This document shows positions 40,501-47,364 of a stretch of 64,000 bases of DNA, piece after piece (within the stretch, counting starts at the first letter, position 1; every line of letters starts with the position of its first letter). Source of the DNA: Polyangium spumosum. Its GTDB lineage: Bacteria; Myxococcota_A; Polyangia; Polyangiales; Polyangiaceae. The DNA lies in the NCBI RefSeq assembly GCF_009649845.1, contig NZ_WJIE01000001.1, positions 1,039,054 through 1,103,053 of the forward strand, in the 5' to 3' direction. The notes beneath the pieces were generated by a model, which saw nothing but the letters and a program-made list of their open reading frames with translations, did not search any database and was not told where the DNA came from. The translations under genes and the position numbers were made by a program.

Positions 40501-40615
40501 CCTGTCGCTGGTGGTGATCCCCGCGCTGTATCTCGCCATCGAGAACGTGAAGGCGTGGCTGCGGGCGCGCGGCATCGTGAAAGCCGAAGCCGAGGCCGCG
40601 CCGGCCGCCGAGTGA
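37517..40615 (+). CDS. RND family efflux transporter (AcrB/HAE1 type), pump 2
   Basis: 1032 residues. Typical start LSAIAIKRPVFTVMVAVALL and GTDLFPDVSFPVASVTIIYPGAS (a conserved first loop). The proton-relay pair is in AIGLLIDDAVVVREN. The C-terminal half includes MIGIILLMGLVTKNAILLVD and [19 protein letters not shown], conserved in HAE1 pumps. GAGGA stands 6 nt upstream of the ATG. It is the last gene of the pump 2 operon; no outer-membrane factor follows. Export substrate unknown. Confidence 0.95.
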   Translation: MNLSAIAIKRPVFTVMVAVALLVLGVVGYKRLGTDLFPDVSFPVASVTIIYPGASPAEMETQVSKPIEDAVVSLNGIDRVRTFSREGVSTTVVIFKLDVDIQEAAQLVRERVAQARYKLPKDIEEPVISRLDTGAVPVLIYTLRGQRSLSQIRNFADDVIRPSLEQVDGVAAVNIRGGAEREVKVFLDRARIDALGVQPAQIVAAIRGANLTVPAGRYEQGTREISVRAMGELEAVDTLRDLVVAMSPGGSSVRLRDVADVQDGFEDLRTRIRVNGEEAVAFEVVKQSGRNTVEICKGVRDRLSELEKQFPEDLKTSLIMDQSTFIEENAHEVQIAIWFGGAMAILIILIFMLDLRSTLISAVALPTSVVATFFLMYVLGFTLNMMTLLGLSLAIGLLIDDAVVVRENIFKHLERGEPPMEAALNGTKEIALSVLATTLTIVAVFVPVAFMGGIVGQFFRQFGLTVSGAVLVSLFVAFTLDPMLSSRFSKSLEHGAKDPFAWLKRPFEWVFRAMDDSYRGLLGWVVKHKLVVGLLAFGTLIGSGFLMGLMGSDFVNAEDRGEMMVEVELPAGTSLDELGAQSREAEKKLLAHPQIKTLYVTLGPSGEVNKAHYRILTTKKHERTIPLEAIKDDVRAIAKGVPGANVVITEPEFVEGAGVQAPIMINVRGESYDEIRQLADQVAGVLRTTAGVTDVQVKFSPGKPEMRVKVDRQRAADQGISVAQVAMTLRTAIEGEEASKLRQGKDEVPIRVQMREEDRASPAELARLTLWSPRGAVALADVARLEMGEGPQVIEREDRQRQISVWATPRGRSLGEIVGELMPRIDAIQKPKGTSLAYDGQIEQMNDTNSSMGTALLLAVIFIYLVLASQFESFIHPLTIMMTLPLALVGAILGLFLMDTSMAMGAMIGIILLMGLVTKNAILLVDRAIVRVRENGETPLEAILEAGPERLRPILMTSAAMVLGMLPTAISNGEGSEFRAPMAIAVIGGVISSTLLSLVVIPALYLAIENVKAWLRARGIVKAEAEAAPAAE

Positions 40616-40709
40616 GCGGGCGGGGCTCGCCGGCCCCGCGCGTTGACGTCCTCCCCCCACAGCCCAAAAGAGCCCGCGCCCCAGCCTGCGAGAGGAGGCG
40701 CGCGCGCTC

Positions 40710-41183
40710 ATGGTCGGCAAGCTCAGCCCAGACGAGATCGAACGGGTCCTCGCGAACGAGATGATCGCCCACCTCGGCTGCCATGCGGGCGGGCGGACGT
40801 ACGTCGTCCCGATCACGTACGCCTACGAAGACAGCTACATCTACGGGCACACGAGCGAGGGCCTGAAGCTCGCGATGATGCGCGAGAACCCCGAGGTGTG
40901 CGTGGAGGTCGAGAAGATCGAGGGGCCCGCGAACTGGCGGAGCGTGATCGCGTGGGGCACGTTCGAGGAGCTCACCGGGCCGGACGCCGCGCATGCGCTG
41001 CAGGTGCTCCTCGAGCGTTACTTCACGCGGCAAGCGAACTCGACGCCCCGCGGCCCGCTCGGCCCGCATCGCCAGGGCGCGGTTCATCCGGACGCACACC
41101 TCTATCGTATCCACCTCACCGAAAAGACCGGGCGGTTCGAGGACGGCGAACGAAAACGGCCTCGACCCACGCTGGTCCGTTAA
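40710..41183 (+). CDS. Pyridoxamine 5'-phosphate oxidase-related flavin-binding protein
   Basis: 157 residues. It matches the small split-barrel FMN/heme-binding family (pyridox_ox_2 type): EIERVLANEMIAHLGCHAGGRTYVVPITYAYEDSYIYGHTSEGLKL (shown in part here as LGCHAGGRTYVVPITYAY), then VCVEVEKIEGPANWRSVIAWG and FEELTGPDA. Such proteins bind a flavin and are implicated in redox or nitroimidazole resistance, but physiological roles are rarely known. GAGAGGAGG precedes the ATG by about 12 nt. It stands alone between pump 2 and the lipoprotein gene. Confidence 0.85.
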   Translation: MVGKLSPDEIERVLANEMIAHLGCHAGGRTYVVPITYAYEDSYIYGHTSEGLKLAMMRENPEVCVEVEKIEGPANWRSVIAWGTFEELTGPDAAHALQVLLERYFTRQANSTPRGPLGPHRQGAVHPDAHLYRIHLTEKTGRFEDGERKRPRPTLVR

Positions 41184-41264
41184 TCACCTCACATCGTTTT
41201 CCCCCTGTGGTTTTGGGTTCGTCCCGGCCGGCCTCCGTGGTAGACGCGGCGCAGAGGGACAACG

Positions 41265-44168
41265 ATGCGCAGGACCACGAAGCTGACCTTGATGGCATTC
41301 GCCCTCCTTTCCACCGGCACGGGTTGTGAGCTCGTGGCCAAGGTGGATCGGAGCCAAATCGACCAGGGTGGCACCGGGACCGGGGCCAGCGGCGGCATGG
41401 GTGGCATGGGCCCGGGTTCGGGCGGCATGGGCGGCACCGGCGGCATGGGCGGCACCGGCGGCATGGGCGGGGATGGTGGAATGGGCGGCGCCGGGGGTAT
41501 GGGCGGCGCCGGCGGAATGGGCGGCGTCGGGGGTATGGGCGGCGCCGGGGGTATGGGCGGCGCCGGGGGTATGGGCGGCGCGGGCGGAATGGGCGGCGCT
41601 GGTGGCGGCCCGCAGTGTACCACGCCCGCAGAATGCCCTCCCACGGGCAACGAATGCGTGACCGCGACCTGCGACGCGGGCGTATGCGGAACGACGTTCG
41701 TGAGCGCCGGGACGCCCCTCGCGGATCAGCAAGCCGGTGATTGCCAGGTCGAGCAATGCGACGGCGCCGGGAACGTGACGACGGTCGACGACGATAACGA
41801 CCTGCCGGACGACAACAACGAGTGCACGGCGGACGCCTGCACGGACGGCGTCCCCTCGAATACGAACCTGGTGGCCGGCGCGGCGTGTGGCGCCGGCATG
41901 ACCCTGGTCTGTGATGGCATGGGCGCGTGTGTTGGTTGCGCGCAGCCGACCGATTGCCCAGGTCCGGATACGGTCTGCCGGACCCGCACCTGCGTGGCCA
42001 GCATGTGCGGCCTCGATTTTGCGCCCGAGGGCACCGACGCGGGGGATCCGACGGACGGCGATTGCAAGCGGGATAGCTGCGACGGCAATGGCAACATCGT
42101 GGAGGCGGAGGACGCCACGGATCTGCCGGCCGACGACAACAACGCGTGCACCGTGGCGGCGTGTGATCCGACGAACGGGCCCGTGCAGGTCCCGGTCCCC
42201 GTCGACGACAACAACGTTTGCACGACGGATACGTGCGACCCGATGAGCGGCGTCTCGAACACGCCCGTCAACATCGACGACAACAACGTTTGCACGACGG
42301 ACGCGTGTGATCCGGTGATGGGTGTCTCGAACACGCCCATCCCCATCGACGACGGCAACGCTTGCACGGCCGACGCCTGTGATCCGGTGACCGGCGTCTC
42401 GAATACGCCGCTGCCCGCGGGCACGGATTGCGGCAATGGCAACCAGTGCGACGGCATGGGCCAGTGTGTCGGCTGCGTCGACGCCATGGATTGCCCCGGC
42501 CAGGTCACCGAGTGCGGCGCGCCGGTCTGCAACATGGGCGTCTGCGGCATGGCGTACACGCCTTCGGGCACGCCGCTCGCGACGCAGATGCCCGGCGATT
42601 GCACGGCGTCCGTGTGTGACGGCATGGGCGGCACGACGACGGCGGCGGACGACGCCGACGTGCCGAATGACGGCAACGAGTGCACGCTCGACCTCTGCGA
42701 CAACGGCACCCCGTCGAACCCGCCCCAGCCTGCGGGCGCGGCGTGCAACCAGAATGGTGGCACGCAATGTGACGGCATGGGGATGTGTGTCGCGGGGGCG
42801 GCGCCGACGGTCGTGGGCACGACGCCCGCCGACGGCGCGCTCGACGTCGCGGTGGGCTCGACGATCGCCGTCACGTTCAGCGAAGCGATGAACCCGGCCA
42901 CGCTCACCGCGACGACGGAGACCGGGGCCTGCATCGGGTCGATCCAGATCTCGACGGACGATTTCGCGTCGTGCCTCGGGTTCGCGGCGGCCGCGCCGAC
43001 GATGGGCATGGGCGACACCGTCGCGACGCTCGTGCCGGCGCCGGCCCTGTCGTATTTCACGGCGTACAAGATCCGCGTGACGACGGCGGCGCAGAATGCG
43101 TCGGGCACGCCGCTCGCCGCGGAGTACACGTCGGTGGACGGGTTCTTGACGGCGCAGCCGGACCTGACCACGTGCACGGGCTCGGTCGTGATCAGCCAGG
43201 TGTATGGCGGCGGTGGGAACAGCGGAGCGACGTTCACCCACGATTTCGTCGAGCTGCACAACCGCGGCGCGACGACCGTGGACATCACCGGGTGGAGCTT
43301 GCAATACACGAGCGCGACCGGCACCACCTGGAGCAACAACAACTTGGCGCTGAACGGGACGATCCCGGCAGGCGGCTATTTCCTGGTTCAGCTGACCTCT
43401 GGCGGAGCCACGGGCTCGCCGCTGCCCACCGCGGATCAGACGGGCAACATCAACATGTCCGGCACGAACGGCAAGCTGGCGCTCGTGAGCGATACGACCC
43501 CGCTTTCGGGGACGTGCCCGCTCGGAGGGGCTGTCGTGGACTTCATCGGATTCGGTCCGACCGTGAACTGCTCGGAGACCGCCCCGACCCCGGTCCTGTC
43601 GAACAGCCTCGCGGCGCACCGCAATGACGCAGGCTGCACGGACACCGGCAACAACTCGCTCGACTTCACCGTCGCGACGCCTGCGCCCCGCAACGCCTCG
43701 ACGACTGCGCTCATGTGTAGCTGCGCCACGATCGGAGCAGTGAACGAATCGGACGACGCGCTGGAAATGGATTTCTGCAACGTCCAGTTCCCGCTGAGCG
43801 CCACCGTGCAGGCCGGCCAGGCGAGCCCGATCATCTACGGCCGCGTCTACGAGTCCGGCTTCACGGAGGCGGCCGGCGCGAGCGCCGACATCGTGGCCGA
43901 GCTCGGGTTTGGCGAGGCGACCATCAATCCGACCACCCAGAGCGGGTACACGTTCGTCCCGGCGACGTTCAACACCCAGTCCGGCAACGACGACGAGTAC
44001 CAGGCCACGTTCACGGCCCCCGCGACGCCCGGCTCGTACCGGTACGTCTATCGCTTCAGCCGCGACGCCGGGTCGACCTGGACCTATTGCGACCTCGACG
44101 GCGCCGGCGCGAACGGCGGCCTCTCCTTCGAGGTCACCGAGCTCCCGGTCCTCAGCGTCATCCCCTGA
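41265..44168 (+). CDS. Large Cys-rich lipoprotein with Ig-like and lamin-tail domains
   Basis: 967 residues. Lipobox near LLSTGTGC. The next 80 residues are a Gly/Met repeat (GGMGGTGGMGG type). From about 120 to 500 there are many Cys-containing modules of the DNNxCTxDxCDP type, including four exact 24-residue repeats. An Ig-like domain starts at about 520 (VVGTTPADGALDVAVGSTIA). A lamin-tail domain begins near 635 (VVISQVYGGGGNSG, VELHNRGATTVDITGWSLQY). The final 150 residues form another beta domain. The protein should be cell-surface or periplasmic, possibly calcium- or ligand-binding. AGAGGGA precedes the ATG. Confidence 0.82.
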   Translation: MRRTTKLTLMAFALLSTGTGCELVAKVDRSQIDQGGTGTGASGGMGGMGPGSGGMGGTGGMGGTGGMGGDGGMGGAGGMGGAGGMGGVGGMGGAGGMGGAGGMGGAGGMGGAGGGPQCTTPAECPPTGNECVTATCDAGVCGTTFVSAGTPLADQQAGDCQVEQCDGAGNVTTVDDDNDLPDDNNECTADACTDGVPSNTNLVAGAACGAGMTLVCDGMGACVGCAQPTDCPGPDTVCRTRTCVASMCGLDFAPEGTDAGDPTDGDCKRDSCDGNGNIVEAEDATDLPADDNNACTVAACDPTNGPVQVPVPVDDNNVCTTDTCDPMSGVSNTPVNIDDNNVCTTDACDPVMGVSNTPIPIDDGNACTADACDPVTGVSNTPLPAGTDCGNGNQCDGMGQCVGCVDAMDCPGQVTECGAPVCNMGVCGMAYTPSGTPLATQMPGDCTASVCDGMGGTTTAADDADVPNDGNECTLDLCDNGTPSNPPQPAGAACNQNGGTQCDGMGMCVAGAAPTVVGTTPADGALDVAVGSTIAVTFSEAMNPATLTATTETGACIGSIQISTDDFASCLGFAAAAPTMGMGDTVATLVPAPALSYFTAYKIRVTTAAQNASGTPLAAEYTSVDGFLTAQPDLTTCTGSVVISQVYGGGGNSGATFTHDFVELHNRGATTVDITGWSLQYTSATGTTWSNNNLALNGTIPAGGYFLVQLTSGGATGSPLPTADQTGNINMSGTNGKLALVSDTTPLSGTCPLGGAVVDFIGFGPTVNCSETAPTPVLSNSLAAHRNDAGCTDTGNNSLDFTVATPAPRNASTTALMCSCATIGAVNESDDALEMDFCNVQFPLSATVQAGQASPIIYGRVYESGFTEAAGASADIVAELGFGEATINPTTQSGYTFVPATFNTQSGNDDEYQATFTAPATPGSYRYVYRFSRDAGSTWTYCDLDGAGANGGLSFEVTELPVLSVIP
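42132..42419 (+). repeat. Four in-frame 24-codon repeats inside the Cys-rich lipoprotein
   Basis: Each unit is 72 bp and encodes DDNNxCTxxxCDP, then a short variable stretch and NTP or PVP. The second to fourth units are nearly identical in DNA, which points to recent expansion; the first unit is more diverged. Confidence 0.8.
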
Positions 44169-44219
44169 CGTCCCGCCCCTTCTCGTCGCCCCCCCGATGG
44201 GATATTCCTCGGGGGAGCG

Positions 44220-45161
44220 ATGCGCCGAGACATTCTACGCCGTACCCTCCTCCTGGGCTTCGCCGCCCTGCCCGTCGCCGTCGTCGCGAGCCACGCGACC
44301 GCCGGTTGTGGCTCCGATCCGCCCGACGTCATTGGACAAACCACCGCGTCCGGAGGCGCGGGCGGCGCGGGGGGGAACGGGGGCGGCGGCGCGGGCTCGG
44401 TCGCCTCGGGCACGGGCGGCATGGGCGGCATGGGAGGCGCCGCCAGCTCGAGCAGCAGCGGGATGTTCATCGACGACGCGGGCCCGAAGGCCTGCCCCTC
44501 GGTCCCGAACACGCCGCCCATGGTCGCCGTGCCGGGCTGGGACGGAGACGCGTATTGCATCGACGCCACCGAGGTGACGAACGCGCACTACGTCGCCTGG
44601 CTCGAGAGCGCGCCGGACGTCGCGAGCCAGGTCCCCTATTGCGCGTCGAACCTCTCCTTCGCGCCCTCCGCAGGGATGCCGCCGAAGGACGATTACCCCG
44701 TCGGCAACGTCGACTGGTGCGACGCGTTCGCCTATTGCAAGGCCGTGGGCAAGCGGCTCTGCGGCCGCATCGGCGGCGGCCCGGCGCCGTATTATGCGCA
44801 CGACGATCCCACGCGGAACCAGTGGTTCGGCGCTTGCAGCCACGGCGGCGCGCAAGGGTATCCTTATGGCCAGGCGTACGACGCGAACGCCTGCAACGTG
44901 AAGGACGCGGCCTACGGCGCCGTCTTGCCCGTGGGCACGCTCGCGAGCTGCGAGGGCGGCTTCCCCGGGATCGTCGACATGAGCGGGAACGTGTGGGAAT
45001 GGGAGGACGCTTGTATCCCGTCCGACGGCGGCGCGGACATCTGCCGGCGCCGCGGCGGATCGTTCTCCAGCACGGCCGAGAACGTCGATTGTGACATCTC
45101 GAGCTCGCGCCCGCGCAACGCAGCGGAGGCGAACACGGGCTTCCGATGTTGCGCCGATTGA
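44220..45161 (+). CDS. SUMF1/FGE-like exported lipoprotein-type protein A
   Basis: 313 residues. The N-terminus RRDILRRTLLLGFAALP is a Tat- or Sec-type signal, with ATAGC as a possible lipobox. A Gly-rich linker precedes the FGE-sulfatase (SUMF1) fold: MVAVPGWDGDAYCIDATEVTNAHY (cited in part), VGNVDWCDAFAYCKAVGKRLC, MSGNVWEWED, RRGGSF and NTGFRCC. SUMF1 enzymes convert Cys to formylglycine in sulfatases, but most bacterial members lack the catalytic Cys pair and have other or unknown roles; only one Cys aligns here. GGGGGAG precedes the ATG. The next SUMF1-like gene lies 346 bp downstream. Confidence 0.85.
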   Translation: MRRDILRRTLLLGFAALPVAVVASHATAGCGSDPPDVIGQTTASGGAGGAGGNGGGGAGSVASGTGGMGGMGGAASSSSSGMFIDDAGPKACPSVPNTPPMVAVPGWDGDAYCIDATEVTNAHYVAWLESAPDVASQVPYCASNLSFAPSAGMPPKDDYPVGNVDWCDAFAYCKAVGKRLCGRIGGGPAPYYAHDDPTRNQWFGACSHGGAQGYPYGQAYDANACNVKDAAYGAVLPVGTLASCEGGFPGIVDMSGNVWEWEDACIPSDGGADICRRRGGSFSSTAENVDCDISSSRPRNAAEANTGFRCCAD

Positions 45162-45507
45162 GCGCCGCGCGGGGGTGATCCTCCTCCGCTCTCCGGCGGA
45201 GCGGAGCCAGACGAACCCGTCCCTCGCCCGCTCCGCGGAGATCCCCCGGCGAGGACGCCCCTGATCCTCCCCCGCGCGCGGCCGGCGCTCGCCGAGGCGA
45301 GACGTGATCCTCCCGAGGTCACGGCCTGTTCGCCGGCAGATCACGTGTCTTCTCGGCGCCCGCTCGAGCCGCACGCCGGCAGATGCGGCGAGATCCGGGT
45401 CCTCCCACGAAGGGACCGGACCAGGATGACGATCCCCTCCGCTCGCGGTATAGCTCCGTCCACGCGCGGGGAAGAAGACCGCGCCCGCCACGCGTCCCTC
45501 GAGCCGC
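45162..45507. other. Intergenic region with hairpin and GATCCTCC repeats
   Basis: 346 bp without a convincing gene. A hairpin CTCCGCT-N9-AGCGGAG lies at 45184-45206, 23 bp after the stop of the SUMF1-like gene, and may end transcription. Several GATCCTCC or GATCCCCC elements occur at about 45177, 45233, 45262 and 45305. No clear promoter is recognised. Confidence 0.4.
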
Positions 45508-46647
45508 ATGCCTCCCCTCTTTGCCTCCCCGATCCGCCGCGCCGCCCTCGTGGTCCTCGCTTCAGCCCTCGCCGGCTGCACGTCTGCCGAGACCCGCGAG
45601 AAGGAAGCCGCTCCGACCGCGCCGGCCTCGGCGTCGGCTGCGCCGAGCGTCGCCGCGCCCGCGCCGCCCCCGAAGGAGCCCGAGGCGCCCGCGCCCAAGG
45701 CATTCGCGCCCCTGCCGCCGCTCCCCGACGAGGATCTCTACCCGGACACGCTCGAGGAGCAACGTGAGGCGCTCTTCCGGCGCATGGTCTCCATGCTTCA
45801 CGTCACGGACGAGCAAATGGCCACCGTTCGCGCCATTTTCCAGCGTTCGCCGGTGCTCGGCCAGGGCAACCCCAAGGTCACGAAACATCCGATGACCCGG
45901 AAGGCGTGCCGCGAGGCGCGCAACGCGGCCGGGGGGTTCGAGCAGGACGAACCGATGTGCGGCGCGCCGTTCATGGCGCCTGTTTATGACGGGCTCGCGG
46001 GGGAGAAGGAGGCGGACGCGCGGGTCTGCGTCGACCGCTACGAGTTCCCGGGCATCCCGTGCGAGCACCCGGTCACGGGCCCGACGGCGAAGGAGGCGGC
46101 CGAGCTCTGCGAGGCGATCGGCAAGCGGCTCTGCGACGCGCACGAATGGGAGGGCGCGTGCGCCGGCGCCGTCCACGCGCCCGAGCAGGAGTATTCGTTC
46201 GACAGGCCGCGCAAGGAATCGAAGGACCTGCACAATCGGGATCGCGAGCTCGTCTGGGCCTACGGCCGCGCGAAGGACCATTCGAAGTGCGCCACGAAGA
46301 GCCGGAAGAGCAAAGGGTGCACGTCGAGCGGATGGAAGCGCTGCGGGACGAACACGTTCCCGGCCGGATCCTTCCCGGAGTGCAGAAGCCCGTTCGGCGT
46401 GTACGATCAACACGGGAACGTGGCGGAGCACATGAACCTACCGCTGCGCCCCGGGGAGCTGACGAGCCGCGGGGGCACAGGTCAGACCGAGATGAAGGGG
46501 AGCTGGTTCATCTTCTCGGAGTTCGAGGCGCACCCGGACGATTGCCGGTGGCGCGCGCCCGACTGGCACGCGACCCGGGTGACGGATCCCAACAGCCACG
46601 GCAATTACCACCTCGGCTTCCGTTGCTGCAAATCGATCGGGAAATGA
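45508..46647 (+). CDS. SUMF1/FGE-like lipoprotein B
   Basis: 379 residues. Lipoprotein signal with lipobox ALAGC at about residue 23, then an Ala/Pro-rich linker to residue 70, a short helical region (EEQREALFRRMVSML) and a SUMF1-type domain from about 130: VCVDRYEFPGIPCEHPVTGP (start), AIGKRLCDAHEWEGAC, VYDQHGNVAEHM and HLGFRCC. As in its neighbour, the paired catalytic Cys of true formylglycine enzymes is not apparent. Extra basic inserts (KDHSKCATKSRKSKGC) distinguish it. It ends 27 bp before the CsgA-like gene, so the two could be co-transcribed. Function unknown. Confidence 0.85.
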   Translation: MPPLFASPIRRAALVVLASALAGCTSAETREKEAAPTAPASASAAPSVAAPAPPPKEPEAPAPKAFAPLPPLPDEDLYPDTLEEQREALFRRMVSMLHVTDEQMATVRAIFQRSPVLGQGNPKVTKHPMTRKACREARNAAGGFEQDEPMCGAPFMAPVYDGLAGEKEADARVCVDRYEFPGIPCEHPVTGPTAKEAAELCEAIGKRLCDAHEWEGACAGAVHAPEQEYSFDRPRKESKDLHNRDRELVWAYGRAKDHSKCATKSRKSKGCTSSGWKRCGTNTFPAGSFPECRSPFGVYDQHGNVAEHMNLPLRPGELTSRGGTGQTEMKGSWFIFSEFEAHPDDCRWRAPDWHATRVTDPNSHGNYHLGFRCCKSIGK

Positions 46648-46674
46648 CGGATCGGCTGTGCTACACCTCACGGC

Positions 46675-47364
46675 ATGCGAATCGTCATCACTGGAGCGAA
46701 CCGTGGCATCGGCCTGGAGCTCGCGCGCAGGTATCTCGACCGCGGCGACCACGTGGACGCCGCCGTCCGGAACCCGGAAGCGGCGCGCGAGCTCGCGGCG
46801 CTCGGCCGGGGCGCGGGCGGCAGGCTGCGTATCTTGACATGTGACGTAGGTGACGACACAAGCGTACGAACCTTTGCCACGGCGCTCGGTGACGTGGCGG
46901 TGGACGTGCTCATCAACAACGCGGGCATCCTCGGGAAGTGGGTTTCGCTCGCGGACCTCGATTTCGCGGACGTGACGCGCACCGTCGACACGAACGCGGT
47001 CGGGCCGCTGCGCGTCACGGCGGCGCTCTTGCCACACCTGCGGCGGAGCTCGATGCGCAAGATCGTGAACATGTCGAGCCGCATGGGCTCCATCGCCGAG
47101 AACACGGACGGCGGCGCCTACGCCTATCGAATGTCGAAGGCGGCGCTGAACATGGCGAACAAATCGATGTCGCTCGATCTGCGCGGCGAGGGCTTCACCG
47201 TGGTGGTCCTCCACCCGGACTGGGTGAAGACGGACATGGGCGGGCCCGATGCGCCGATATCGGTGGAGGAGTCGGCGGCGGGGATCGTCGCGCTCGTCGA
47301 TCGGCTCACGATCGCCGATACGGGCGGCTTCTTCCATTTCCGCGGCCACACGCTCCCGTGGTGA
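46675..47364 (+). CDS. CsgA-like (C-signal) short-chain dehydrogenase
   Basis: 229 residues. NAD(P)-binding TGANRGIG at 6-13, NNAG at 81-84, catalytic Tyr151 and Lys155 in YRMSK, and Ser134/135. Beyond the SDR core, the block GGAYAYRMSKAALNMA followed by SMSLDLRGEGF and HPDWVKTDMGGPDA closely resembles Myxococcus xanthus CsgA, the dehydrogenase whose p17 fragment acts as the C-signal in fruiting-body formation; the lengths also agree as I recall them. Similar SDRs occur widely outside myxobacteria (C-factor family), so the developmental role here is an inference. It ends directly against the convergent exported-protein gene. Confidence 0.88.
   Translation: MRIVITGANRGIGLELARRYLDRGDHVDAAVRNPEAARELAALGRGAGGRLRILTCDVGDDTSVRTFATALGDVAVDVLINNAGILGKWVSLADLDFADVTRTVDTNAVGPLRVTAALLPHLRRSSMRKIVNMSSRMGSIAENTDGGAYAYRMSKAALNMANKSMSLDLRGEGFTVVVLHPDWVKTDMGGPDAPISVEESAAGIVALVDRLTIADTGGFFHFRGHTLPW

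Noticed and set aside
41390-41610. GC-rich tandem repeat as a non-coding element
   Set aside because: It encodes the Gly/Met linker of the Cys-rich lipoprotein in an uninterrupted frame that starts with a signal peptide.
44220-46647. True formylglycine-generating enzymes for sulfatases
   Set aside because: The catalytic Cys pair is not evident in either SUMF1-like protein and no sulfatase gene is nearby.
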